Of a stretch of 64,000 nucleotides of DNA, positions 34,498-46,198 are shown piece after piece. Made by a program: the position numbers and the translations under genes. Origin of the DNA: Sphaerosporella brunnea (taxonomy: Eukaryota; Ascomycota; Pezizomycetes; Pezizales; Pyronemataceae); NCBI GenBank assembly GCA_008704415.1, contig VXIS01000012.1, positions 1 to 64,000 of the forward strand, in the 5' to 3' direction. Each line of letters begins with the position of its first letter. Within the stretch, counting starts at the first letter, position 1. The notes below the pieces were generated by a model, which saw nothing but the letters and a program-made list of their open reading frames with translations, made no database searches and was not told the origin of the DNA.

Positions 34498-34541
<44 letters not shown>
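34496..34541 (+). repeat. Perfect (TAG)n microsatellite right of the axis
   Basis: About 15 uninterrupted tag units follow the hairpin stem directly. This is the counterpart of the interrupted tac tract at 34395-34440. Confidence 0.9.
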
Positions 34542-35045
34542 TCGGCGCATCCCGGCTCACGCATGAGTTCTTTGAAGGGAAAAACTACCATAGCGTTGTC
34601 TGCGGAACCAACCGATTTACCTAGCTGCCTCGAGTGTGGTCGATCTTGCGTGCTCTGGCTGTGGCTATGGGAAAACGTGTGTGTTGGCGAGCGTTGGCGG
34701 TGGGGTTTTCCTCGGCTCGATCCGTGCTCAGTTAGCTTCGTGTGGCTCGTGGAAGGCGGGTTCGGGGAAAATGGGATGGAGCTGGGCTTTTATAGACCGG
34801 GGAGGAGGATCGTTGGCTGTGCCGGATTGAGAACGGGATTGGGTTGTTTGCGGGGTCTTCCCAGGTGGCCACCATGTGAGTTATGCTGTGACCGAGAGCA
34901 CAGCGTTTCCCTGGGATCTAGACGTCCTGTCAGTGACAGTCCCCACGGAAGAGCTACTCACCACCTCTGCAAACCAGTAAACTACTGCATGTCAAACGAA
35001 AACCATCACACAATTTGCAAAACAGAAAGAAAGCGAATCTCTCAA

Positions 35046-36908
35046 TCAATTCAGTCGGCCGCAACGTTCTGGAGAACACGATGGAGCATTCCGATGTCGG
35101 AAAACGATCCACTCATGCCAGGCCAGCTTGGCCCCCTCGATTCCGTACATGCCGAACCACTCAGCAAACGTCAATTCCGGGTCGGGGACCTGCTCCTCCT
35201 CCTCCTTGTGGGGAGCGATACCGAACTTGGCGAACAGCTCTTCAGCGTCGGATTGGGTGGGCGTAGCATACGACGCGGGGTAGAAATCGCGGAATGAGTT
35301 GAGCTGGTGACGCTCGTCGTCCAGGAATTCGTAGCCGCTCTCGTCCTGCTCGAGGATCCGCTGGGGCGGCGGAACGTACCTTGAAGCACCCAAAGTTACA
35401 CCCTCACGAGCCTGGTGCAGGAACGCATTCGCAGCGACCTTGCCGTCAATGGTAGCCAGATCGTAGTTCTGGGGCCTGTCGTACACGTCGAAGGCTTCCT
35501 CCGGGTAGACGACGTCTTTGACTCTGGCGAACGAGGAGGGCGGCTCCGTGGTGAGGTCAGTATATCTGAACGCAAGATCGTCGGAAGCTTCGGCGCTCTG
35601 CTTTTTGATGACAGCAAGAAGAACCTCACGTTCCGCCTCGTAGCTCCTCGGAGGGCGTTTGGACAGGTCAACGAAACGGTGGCCGTCCAAGAAAGTCAGC
35701 CGCGGGGAATCACCAAATCTAATCCTCGACGTGGACGGATGGATGTTCCAGTAGAAGGCTTTCACCATCTGCGAGTAGACCTCGTAACAGAGGAGATAAC
35801 GGTTGTAGAGGTAGTAGACGATGTATCCGTCTTCGAAGCCGAAAATTGCGCCAATGTAGTCCCACTGGGCGTTGTGGGTGATGAGGTGCGAGCCACCATT
35901 CCTCATCACGGCGAGAAACAGAGAATGCAAGCTGACGAACTTTCCGGCGCTGGGGTCGGTCGGGTCATATTCCGCAGGCAGCGTGCTGGGAACCCAAGGG
36001 CGTGGTGGAATTTCATCCCCCCAGCACTGGCGGGCAAACTGGTACAGGGTCCCATGAAATTGGGACCCCGTAAGTTCGTCGGCACATAACGCAAGAAGGC
36101 AATGGAAAAGGTTCGGAAACATGCGCCCACTGGCCACCACTGCAATATCTATTAGCCCTGGTGAGGATAAAATAATGTAAAAAGAAACCTACCGTTCTCC
36201 AGTCTGACGTTCCTCATGTAAGGAGCCTGGGTCTCGGGTTCCTCGGCGTAGTCTTCAGCTTGAGTAAGGTCGCCGAATTGGCTGTCGAAGTTCATCTGCT
36301 CGTTGAGAGCGTTGGGCCTAGCCAATTCCTCCAATCCCTGCATTACGAGAGCCTCGGTAGTATCAAACTGACTGATCAAGTCTATCTGAAAACTGGTGTT
36401 CTGGGCCTCTCCAGGGCTCTTGAGTTTCGACAGCGTAGACCGTGAAAATTTCTTGATGCGCTTCACCGCAGCTGAGTTTGAAAGCGAGTCAGTATGAACA
36501 GGAAAAAAACATTGATTGGTGGAACGAGCTTACCGTGAACCCTTCCGTGAGTCTGAGGGTTGTTGTCGGTAGAGTCTGGGATCTGTGAGTAGCTGCGAGA
36601 AGGATAGCTAAGACCGTAGGGGCCCCCACCACTGATGGCGATGATGCTCAAATTAGTCGCTCCTAGTTGTGGAAACATATCAGCTACCAATCTTCGAATG
36701 GGACATGAAGCATCACACAGACACACACACACACACACGCAAGGTGAGTGATAACGCATGAACTTACCAGTTCCCCGCTGCACCTTGTCCAATTTGCGGA
36801 TAGACACGTCCAGCTTTCTAGCAACTGAACGAATCTTAGCACGGATCAGGAATATGAATGATGGCGGAGGAACTTACAAGGCGTGTTCTGTAGGATCGTG
36901 CGAAACAT
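35046..36908 (-). pseudogene. Right-arm copy of the 527-aa protein gene
   Basis: Same five exons in mirror order (36908-36878, 36824-36768, 36662-36534, 36471-36193, 36139-35046). Bases 35101-35104 are four A where the left arm has three T, shifting the last 20 or so residues. Confidence 0.85.
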
Positions 36909-38481
36909 GTTCTAATATGCCGTGCGTTAGCACAGCGGGAGAGGATGCCAGTTGTTGATACTTACCCTTGAACGACAGATTAGGGGCGGGTATGTGCTCT
37001 GTCCTTGCTTCAGTGGCTTGCTCGAAGATCGATGCCCGCGCGCTAGACGAAGGAAAGGAGAGCTGCAAGCAAGCACAGAAGTGAATGAACTCGTGGTGAT
37101 CTCTGGGCAGGCGGGGGTTAGGAATGTAAGGGAGGGGGCTAAGTTGGGGGAGGGTACAAAGAAGGATGAGACTCTTGAGGCGGAGGAAGGTGGAGGTGGG
37201 GGAACTGGGAGGATTGAAGGTCGAAGGCAAGCAATGAGATCGACTGTGTGTGGGGAAAGCGATGAAGACACGTGACGGTGGGAGAAGGTGGGAGGTGGTA
37301 GTGTTGTGGGCTGGTCCAAATCCTTTTGCCTGGATGCTGCAGGCAGCTGAGGGGATATTGTTTGGGGATTGTCGGCCTTCGTCCGAGGGAAACTGCTGGG
37401 ACGGCCCAGTGATGTCGACGCCCGTGACGGCGGGAAAACCTCTGGCTCCTTGAAGCTACGTTAAAGAAGGTTTCCAGCAAACGGCGAGCAATACCTGAAG
37501 GAAAGGGAATGCAAAGGCTATATAAAAAACCTGACAACCAGCACCGGTGCCATGCTATCAGCCAGACCGAGATAGAGCCATGGCGGCGGGCGTGCAGGCG
37601 TGGTGTGAATTTGGCTGGGACCCTCCGGAGTCCTTGCTTGAGACCCCAGCCTCTCTTCTTCCACGGGGAGCAATTAATCAAGCTGTTCCAGAATGATTAT
37701 TCACTCTCTAATTTTGTCAGGCCTGAACTGTTATCTAAGGTTGAAAGTTCCGGTGATGGCCTCATGGTCTTGATCACGAAAACAGGCGGGAAAGACTGGC
37801 TTTGGCGTTCACTTCACTGGGGACTCGAATCTGGTTTTTTATTGCCAGGAATTCGAAACACTGCTGTTCTTATACCAGAGTGGAAAGGTGGTCCTAGAGA
37901 GATTTACTATTTGTCAATTCTTTCCACAAATTTCTGGCATTCTGGCTTCTATATTCGGCAAGATATAAAGATTATATCGTACTCCGAGTAGCATGCAAGG
38001 GTGCACCGGTGCTGTTATATTCTAGCTGGGCACGACATAGCATTAGGAAAACTAGTTGGCGGCAGGCTTCGCACCGGCCTGGGTATTGCTTTTAATCACG
38101 TGTTTAGTACTCACCGAGCGCGAGCCAGAAGTTCTGCTTTGGAAGGGTTTATACCGTGTTGCCAGGCTAGGGCTCTGAACTAACACCGAAAAGGTTACGT
38201 TTTTCCGTTCACGGTTGGCACGACAGAGCAGTGCCCTCGTGTGGAGGACAAGAAACGCAGAGGTGTAGAGTATTCCATTAAGACGACTGAACAACAAAGA
38301 AAAAGGAAATCGCAGTAGTTGAAGAAAGTTGAACCTGCAGGCAGTGTTAGTAATAGTAATAGTAAACAAAGCACTCGGTTAAAAGAAGACTCACTCCTTG
38401 ACACAGAGATGAAGTCGACTTGAAAAAAGCGGCTAGTAGAGCGATGACTAATGCAGAAAAATGGTGCTAATCTGCATTTGG

Positions 38482-40296
38482 CTAGTCGGACTCAAAAACT
38501 GCCTGCTGAGATCCAACAATGTTTTCGTCGGCAACGGACTCAAAGATTGCCTGCTGAGGTCTAGCAATGTTTCCATTGAAACCGGACTCAAAAACTGCCT
38601 GCTGAGATCCAACAATGTTTTCGTCGGCAACGGACTCAAAGATTGCCTGCTGAGGTCTAGCAATGTTTCCATTGAAACCGGACTCAAAAACTGCCTGCTG
38701 AGGTCCAGCAAAGTTTTCGTCGGCAACGGACTCAAAGATTGCCTGCTGAGGTCTAGCAATGTTTCCATTGAAACCGGACTCAAAAACTGCCTGCTGAGAT
38801 CCAACAATGTTTTCGTCGGCAACGGACTCAAAGATTGCCTGCTGAGGTCTAGCAATGTTTCCATTGAAACCGGACTCAAAAACTGCCTGCTGAGGTCCAG
38901 CAAAGTTCCGCTCGGTGACATTGTTCAAACGATGACCATCCTTCTGACCATCCTTCTGCAGCTTGCGCAGGTACTCCTTGGTGTCTTGAATCTTGCGGTC
39001 CCACTCTTTGACCCACTCACCGAATACCCTTGCACGGTTCCTCCAGTACTCCTCTTCAGCAGCTTCAGCTGCTTTGTCCTTGACGGCCCTCCAGTCTTCA
39101 GACTCATCGAGTTCCGCGAAGGTGCGCAATGTTCCCGCCTTCTGCTTTGCGTCATCTTCCTTTGTTGCGTAAAGCGCGCGCTCTTCCTCGAGAATGGACA
39201 ACTTCCATTCAGCCTCGGCCGCAGTAGGGTTGAGGGAGGTCGATCCCGCTGTCTTGACGACTGCTCCTACGACGTGGATGTTGCTGGGCGTAACAAGGCG
39301 AGGCTTGAGACGGTTGGCCCATTCCTTCTCTGGGGGCTCCATTGCGACGAGCTTTGGGGGGTAGTCGGAAGGATCTGAATGTTGCCCGAAGAGGTTGTTG
39401 AGGATGGTACTAGGGAGACGATTGAGGTCCTTCGCTCTAGTTGTACCGGTGGGCGGCTGGGGGTTGTATGAGCCCTCAAGCTTGCCCAAAGTCTTGAGGC
39501 GCTCGGGGTGCATCACAGTGTACTCGCTCCTCTGTGCCGCCTTCGACTTGGCATCTGACTCGACAAGTCCACGGACCATCACCTGAAAGGAAGAAGCCGA
39601 AACAGAATCGTGGCTAGGTCTCGGAGGAAAGCGGTTGGTACAGCTTCCTGCAGAGAATGTTGGACCCAGATCGTCGCTGGAAGGCTTTTTTCCGGCATCC
39701 TTCGTATCGGGGTCGTCCAAATCCTCATAGTAATCACAAGCATCCTCAGGGTGACCTTGAGAAACCGTCTGGCTGAACATCGTGTCTTCTGTACCAGCGT
39801 GGCCCGGGAGCCGAGAACGAGAAGGCAGGAACGATGCTTGTCCAAGATGCGGACAAGGAGGCTCAGGCGAGTGAACCACTGGTGATACGCCTCCTAGGGG
39901 AGGAGGATCAACGGATGCAAGTGGATGCGCCATGTCCGGGACACCTTGAGGGTTCTGAGCCATCACCAGGTGCTCATTGAGCGCCCCCTGTAATCTGTGA
40001 GCAGCCTCGGAGGAATCTGGTCGCTCCTGGACAATTGATCCCAATTCTGAAGTGTGATCAGGTTGGTTCTCCGTCATAGGAAGAGTAGGGTGATGCGGCG
40101 GCTGCAGAGAATGGGGGATACCATGTTGAGGCGAGGCCACTGACTCTTCCCCAGTGAGAGGAGACGCCGTTGCACCCGATTCGTGGGGGGTGGAGGGCGC
40201 GTAGTGAGGCAAAGAAGCCTCTACCCCAGATCCACTCCCGGAAGAACCTGGAGGAGCGCTGGGTTGCTGTGAGCTGCTTCTATATTTCCGCTCCAT
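38482..40296 (-). CDS. Right-arm copy of the 604-aa repeat protein
   Basis: Full-length, same length and deduced protein as the copy at 28601-30415, including the 16-residue repeats. It lies in the part of the palindrome with no net length change between arms. Confidence 0.75.
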   Translation of the reverse strand: MERKYRSSSQQPSAPPGSSGSGSGVEASLPHYAPSTPHESGATASPLTGEESVASPQHGIPHSLQPPHHPTLPMTENQPDHTSELGSIVQERPDSSEAAHRLQGALNEHLVMAQNPQGVPDMAHPLASVDPPPLGGVSPVVHSPEPPCPHLGQASFLPSRSRLPGHAGTEDTMFSQTVSQGHPEDACDYYEDLDDPDTKDAGKKPSSDDLGPTFSAGSCTNRFPPRPSHDSVSASSFQVMVRGLVESDAKSKAAQRSEYTVMHPERLKTLGKLEGSYNPQPPTGTTRAKDLNRLPSTILNNLFGQHSDPSDYPPKLVAMEPPEKEWANRLKPRLVTPSNIHVVGAVVKTAGSTSLNPTAAEAEWKLSILEEERALYATKEDDAKQKAGTLRTFAELDESEDWRAVKDKAAEAAEEEYWRNRARVFGEWVKEWDRKIQDTKEYLRKLQKDGQKDGHRLNNVTERNFAGPQQAVFESGFNGNIARPQQAIFESVADENIVGSQQAVFESGFNGNIARPQQAIFESVADENFAGPQQAVFESGFNGNIARPQQAIFESVADENIVGSQQAVFESGFNGNIARPQQAIFESVADENIVGSQQAVFESD

Positions 40297-41549
40297 TGCT
40301 TATTGAGCGTTGACAGTGGGAAGCTGGGGCTGGGAGCGGGGGAAGCTGGGGCGGGAGGAGGCGGAGGATGGGGAGTAAAGGGAGGTGGATGTTGGTAATT
40401 GTTGGTGGTGTGTCTCGAGCTGAGAAGAAAGCGGGAGTTGTTAAGTGTCCTGGATGAAAGGTCCCTTTCTGCCCTCGGACGTCGCCCCGTTTGTCCTCGA
40501 ATACAGCAAATCCCCGGGGAGGTACAAATCTCTAAGGGAATCTTAAATCTACGGGCCGCCGTTGTACCCGGGCTCAGTAGTGTACCCTGCCGACGCCGAG
40601 TTTTTGATGTCCACGTATGTATGTCCACCGTCACCATGATGTCTTCTAGCCCTTGAAACTATGGATATATACAACTACTTCCTTCCCAGAATTTGGAATA
40701 GGATCCAGGCTATATTGCAATCTCCCCTCCTAGGAAAACCCCAGCCATCTTCGATTACCGCCGCCAACTGTTATAATATATATCCCGATTGGCATAAACA
40801 CCAGCAAAATCAGCTGGCTGAGTTTTCTGTGCCAATCCAATAGGTGAATGATGGGACCTTTTTGTCACAATACTGAAGCACCCTGGCGGCTTGCTTCAAG
40901 TTCACCTCATTGCAGAGAATATCCCCATATTCCGGTGAAGCTACCGCGAGGTTTGAGAAAAATGCATCGTACGTATGTGCAGTTAGGTTGGAGACGGCCA
41001 ACGGCTGTTGTTGGTGTACCCGGCCCTGGAAGCTCCGGTTGCTGACTATATACTTAGTTGTGTGCGTGTATAATCATTTGTATTATCCGCATGCAGCATA
41101 TTTATACTATGGCAGACCCTCCACCCGTCCCCACCAAACTCCCGTCCGCCACCTTATTGATCTCACCTCAGGTATCAACTGCGGCCACCCCGCATACCAA
41201 AGAGAAAAGGAAAATCGGGAGAGATCAGAAAGAAAAAAGGAAAGCCCCAACAGAAAAGCCGCCATGGCCAGCAGGCCGATCCCCGCTGTCTAAGCGTCCT
41301 CCGGCCCCACAGCGATCTAGCCCACCAGGATAGCAGGCGTCGCCTTCTCCTCCTGGAGCAACTCCGCGACCGACCGCCACCGGAGGTGCTTCCAACTGCT
41401 TACGTAGTTATGAGGCTGTGCCTGGGATTTCTCGAGCTTGATGAATGGGTTGTTTATGACGCTCATTTAAAATGCAGAAGTTATTTTTCTTTCTGGAACT
41501 AAGTCTCCTATATTCTGAACTTTAGCCATGGACAACCGCCTCAAAATAA

Positions 41550-42235
41550 CCTAAATACACCTCTCGCTAAGGCATCAGTGGTGGCCCTGGCACGCGTTGC
41601 AAGATGCATCACTGAGCAAAGACCTTCGACAGAGAAGCATGGCTGGCCAAAAAGTGCACGCCAAAATCCTACTACAAACGCCGCAGAAAAATCGACCTGG
41701 CTGCTTTCAAAAACCAGAAAAGCCCTAGCGTCCCTCTTCTTCCAGCTACGGCTTTGTAAAGCCCCAACCGGTCCATACCTTATAAGACCGGGGCAGAGAG
41801 GACGACAAATGCTGTGGTGCGACAGTGGGGCCGCCCGGACCCGCAGCCACCATTTCAAGTTGTGCAAGAGGTGGAAGAAGGAGCAGATGGATTTATGGAA
41901 GGCGGTGAAGGATGCCGCGAAAGATGGCAGGCAAAAGAGTTGGAACGCCACCTTGGTGCTCTGCTAGCGGATGAGAGGTGTAAGGAGGTGTTTCTGGCTC
42001 CACCAAAGTTGGTTCGTGGCATCATGTTATGACATTCCTTCTTTCTCTTGGGCGTGCTTTTGACGAATCCCCTTGGTGCGGCGCTTTACCTAATGTGATT
42101 TCCTTGCTTATATTTCCTTAGAAGGGCGCAGGCACCAGTAGTAGGCTTAGTCCTAGGGTGTAGCACAGTCTTTCTTTCTATATATGGCATGGCCGCAAGC
42201 GCGAATACAGTATGATTAAAACAAAACCTCTCCCT
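41550..42235 (+). mobile_element. Right-arm copy of the LINE fragment at 26656
   Basis: Mirror of the left fragment. Here the stretch HHFKLCKRWKKEQMDLWKA is readable, so the finger region is better preserved in frame than on the left, while other indels differ and the terminal hairpin has lost bases. Confidence 0.75.
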
Positions 42236-42539
42236 GAACCTTTTCCGTAGCAAAAACCAATGCTTAGAGTTTTCAATACTGAATCTGCTCTATGCCGAAT
42301 TTAGCCTAAAAAGCTGGCGGACTCCTTCAACGTTCCCGGGCTCGAATTTCGGAGGCTTGCTCAGGTCACGGCTTAAGGAAAATAAGCCCCTGGAGGAAAG
42401 TGCTGTACTGTGTCTGTTGCAAAAAAGGTCAGTACAGCTTCTTTGACCGAGCTAGCCCAACGAATCTTCTCTCTCCATCAAACCCGGGGACATGATGACG
42501 CTACTGGATTTCCCCCATTCCCTATCTCCACGCCTCTTC

Positions 42540-42858
42540 TTAGTCCCCTCCACGGCGAGCGAGGCAAGCCACCCTATCGTCGAGTTTCTTGATAGCCCGC
42601 CGGAAGGCCCTCAAGACTTTTGGTCCCTTTTTGGCCTTGCCATCCCTGGGCTCCACGTGGTAATCGGAACGATATACATCGTCGAAGGGATCAGTAGCTT
42701 CTCCCATGGTTAGGTTGTAGAGCCGGCGGTAATCGGCTCTTGAGGATACAGCGGGTATTGTCTTTGCGTCTCCCAGTTTAAGGGTTAGGAGTGATGCGTG
42801 GAGAGATCTCGTCGAAAGATCTGGTTTTCTTGGAATGCAGCAGGCAGGTCGACGACAT
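42540..42858 (-). pseudogene. Right-arm copy of the 105-aa basic protein, frameshifted
   Basis: The ATG is at 42858 and the stop at 42540. An extra T before the AAACTGGGAG segment shifts the frame relative to the left copy. Confidence 0.8.
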
Positions 42859-43567
42859 CGTGGGTGAGATTCTGTGATTAAACTTGACTGGGTTGAGAGG
42901 TAGAACGGCGCACACCACTGGCTCAAGGTCTTTATAGGCCTCCCCTTTCTTGGTTAAAGTGACCATGAAAAGGTGGCGTCACAAGGCGAGGCACAGAGCT
43001 TGGATTGGCTGCGGTGTAGTATAAGCAACCCATAACTACGGTGAGATTTGTAGCTCATGTATGATGGACAGCGAAATACGCTTTCTCACCTGCAACGTCG
43101 AGCGATGATCATAATTGCTTTGTAACTTTGGAAATCGTTTGCCCTTTATAGCAGACGACTACCACAAACACGCTTTACTGAAGCTACACAAAAGTGGTGC
43201 CCCACAGTGTAGGCTCGGTGTTTTTTGACTCTGGTTGGAGATCCGGTTTTACAGCCAAGCACACCGAGCCTCCACTATTCTGACCTGTGGCTCCATAGCT
43301 TCATATACGGTACCACAAAACATGGTCGTGGATGTAAGTAAACTGGCCCTCACTACTTTGGCTTTATCATGAAACAGTCCTCAACCACCAACTTCGACTG
43401 TTGCGAGCACACAGGTTATATTTGTTTTGAGGAAGAAGAATTTTAACGTCTCTCATGACTATGGTTTTAGAAAGGAAAATCTTGACTCCTGGATTTGCCC
43501 GCCCTATTTCCCAAACTGATCAGCAGCCGAAGTAAAATTTCGCTGTACTAATTATCTATGAGTACTA

Positions 43568-43715
43568 CCCCGCAGTGTTTAATACTGCGAATTCCCTACA
43601 TCACACTAATTGTGTGTCTAGCATTATATAATAAAGGTGATGGGTCAATTGACCCTTCGTTATATACAAATTTAGTGTGATGTAGGGAAATTCGGCAGTA
43701 TTAACACTGCGGGGG
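43568..43715. mobile_element. Right-arm copy of the MITE
   Basis: Mirror of the element at 25169-25317 with several one-base indels in its terminal repeats. Confidence 0.75.
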
Positions 43716-43831
43716 ATAGGTATTGTTATCAACCAAAACGGCTAGAACTATCCAGTACACGCTTTGTACGTTATCTTGTCATTGTATTGTGGCTACAGTT
43801 ACGCAAGGCTCATCGCAAAGATCAAAGCCTC

Positions 43832-44226
43832 TCAATACCTCACACCCTGCTCGGCGACCAGTGGCAAAAGTAGACTCTTCTGCCCACACAAGATACAACC
43901 ACCCATCCGGGTCCCTAGCCTCCTCATAGTACTCCCCAAAAGTCTTGCTAGGGATTGTCGTGCAATCGTCGACCATCAGATACACAGCAATCGCCGCCGG
44001 CATGTTGATCGACTTGCGTATCTTGTACATAAACTCTCCCACCCGCAGCTCCGGCGGGCACCAGAAACTGCGACCTTGCAATCTGAACAAGTGGACGCTT
44101 GGTGCTGTGGGCATGTTCGAGAACAATCGGAATCCGGGGAGGCGAGTATTTGCGGCGGCAGTCGATTGCTGCTGGATCCTGTCCCCTAGCGTGTACTGGC
44201 TTTGAAGGTGCCGACCGGTTTATGTT
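43832..44226 (-). pseudogene. Right-arm copy of the Atg8-like gene, damaged
   Basis: Mirror of 24645-25043. The start codon is lost (ATGAAA reads ATAAA) and several one-base indels break the frame, although the middle (PPELRVGEFMYKIRKSI) is unchanged. Confidence 0.85.
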
Positions 44227-44529
44227 GTGGTTTCGTTTCGTTTGGTATAATTGGTTGTGTAAGATGCGTGGTGGTGGTCCGGCGAGCTTGTATGGTGGAA
44301 AATAAGTTGTGTGCAGCTAGGTAGTTGAAATGGATCATTTTGAGGTGTATTTGTATGGGCAGACGAAACTGACTTCCAGGCCAAGCCAAGATTGCGTAGA
44401 AGCTTGATTGTCATTTTGAATATGACAGTGGGAGCGCGAAGCTCAAAATGTGTGAGCTCACGGTTGAGTTTCGATACGGTGGTAAACTTTGAGAAACCGT
44501 GAGTGGGGGGGACATTCCATGTCACATTT

Positions 44530-44800
44530 TGTGTTGTTTTTCATATTTTATTCTGGCCGCCTGCTGCCGCCTGTGGCCATGACATATGTAGAGACGGAGG
44601 AAATGCTACCCCTAGCTCAAAAGTCCCGAAAAGGAATCTAGGTAATTCGTACCAGGCAGCACATAAGGAAAGCCATAATGAACAAAAAGAACGAAGATAC
44701 AGGGTACAAAGCATTTAAGCCTTAGTAGGGCACATCCTAATTTGTGTGTTGCTCAAGAAAGCCATCACCGCTTTTGTACAGCGATGTCACAGACGCCGAG
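44530..44800 (-). mobile_element. Right-arm copy of the LINE tail at 24060
   Basis: Mirror of the left fragment, with scattered one-base losses. Confidence 0.6.
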
Positions 44801-44970
44801 TGATGCCGATGGTTAGCACGTCTGGGCCAAGCATCTAGAAAAATGCCAAAAAAAATGATCACCTAATAATAGTGCTCTCAAATTGTGTACAATAGTATGG
44901 CTTAGTCTTGAATCCTCTAGTTGGACTCCACCCATTTGCCGAAAGCAAAAAAAAAAAAAAAGCATATGCT

Positions 44971-45053
44971 CGACCATGATGCGACTCGAACGCACAATCT
45001 TGTTGATTCGTTGACCGAAAAAGCCTACGCCTTAGCCATTAGGCCACACGGCC
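44971..45053 (-). tRNA. Right-arm copy of tRNA-Arg(TCG) (from 23803), anticodon arm altered
   Basis: Acceptor, D and T arms are intact, but substitutions and indels in the anticodon stem and intron region prevent normal pairing. As the left copy is canonical, these look like sequence errors rather than evolution. Confidence 0.6.
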
Positions 45054-45194
45054 GACGACATTTACAAATTTTCGTCTATCTTGTGGACAAACTCAACTAC
45101 CGGGACTGAATTATAGAATCTATTGGCTTGAGTTGCAAAGTTGGCGAAGGCAGGCAAACGCCTATCTAACATGCGTAAGCAATTGCCTACTATG

Positions 45195-45712
45195 TATATG
45201 TCGAACTGGACCTAATCGGTAATAAAAGACATGCCAGAACATAAGGCGGGAGATGCCCGACGGGGCCCATATCTCCTGAAAACGGGCCGCAGAGTCGCTG
45301 ACCAATTTGCTGGTGTGTGGCAAGGGTGCTGTCCCAAACTCGCGATCACCTCTTCAAATTCTGCAAGAGAGGAAGAGCGAAAAAATTGTCGCCTATTGAA
45401 GGCGGTTAAGGATGGGACGAAAGAAGGGAGGCAGAAGCGTGGCTGGTCAACACCGACACCGCTCTCCTGCAGACGAAGGTGCACGGAAGCAGTGATGGGT
45501 TTCTTAGCACCACTAAGGTTGGAACATGGCCACAGAAGTGAATTATGCTGTGATGAATTTGTTCTTTTTCCTTGGTGCGAGTTTACCTGGTGCGGCTTTC
45601 ACGATTGCATTTCCTTGAGAGCTGCAGGCCAGTAGTAGGCTTAGCCTAAGGGGTAACATAGTCTTTTTCTCTATATTCCATGACCGACGCGGTATGATTT
45701 AAAAAAAAAAGG
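45195..45712 (+). mobile_element. Right-arm copy of the LINE fragment at 23135
   Basis: Mirror of the left fragment. KAVKDGTKEGRQKRGW remains readable. Confidence 0.65.
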
Positions 45713-46117
45713 AGGGAGATGCGGCTCAGTACGCGCCATGGGTTCCCGGCGCGTAGGCACTCGCCTGCATGTGTCCTTATACCGAGTAGATCGTTATCAT
45801 CGAGGGGGAGCTTTGAGAGGTGCGCCAGAGCTCATCGGACCTGCTGACAGTAGCTTCTGGATCAAACAGTGGTTTTATATTATAGGCATAACATGTTTGG
45901 CTCTTTTCTAATCAGGTAATTCATCGCAGTAGCCCGGGTGAATCGCTTTAGTAGGCAAAGCATTCGTTGGTGGTTGATATAGGGATTCTTCCGCCTTTCA
46001 TCTGAACTATCTCTTTTCCGGAGGATGCACACCATTGAGTGGTGGAGCAATCAAAGCCTTCTTATGAATTGGTCAGCGTATTTTACTGGAAACTTTCGCG
46101 CAAACTCTGCGTACTGC

Positions 46118-46198
46118 GGCGTTGGCCAATTGGCTAAGGCTTGGTTTTCGGTCACGAAATCACCAAAGATTGTGCGTTTCGAGTGCGCATCATTGTCG
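46118..46198 (+). tRNA. Right-arm copy of tRNA-Arg(TCG) (from 22632), degraded
   Basis: The acceptor begins ggcgttggcc instead of ggccgtgtggcc, and the T arm has an inserted T and a G. The fold is damaged compared with the left copy. Confidence 0.5.

Noticed and set aside
34341..35297. A 318-codon + strand ORF crossing the axis
   Set aside because: It reads through the TAC/TAG microsatellite and hairpin into the antisense strand of the 527-aa gene copy, so it exists only because of the palindromic junction.
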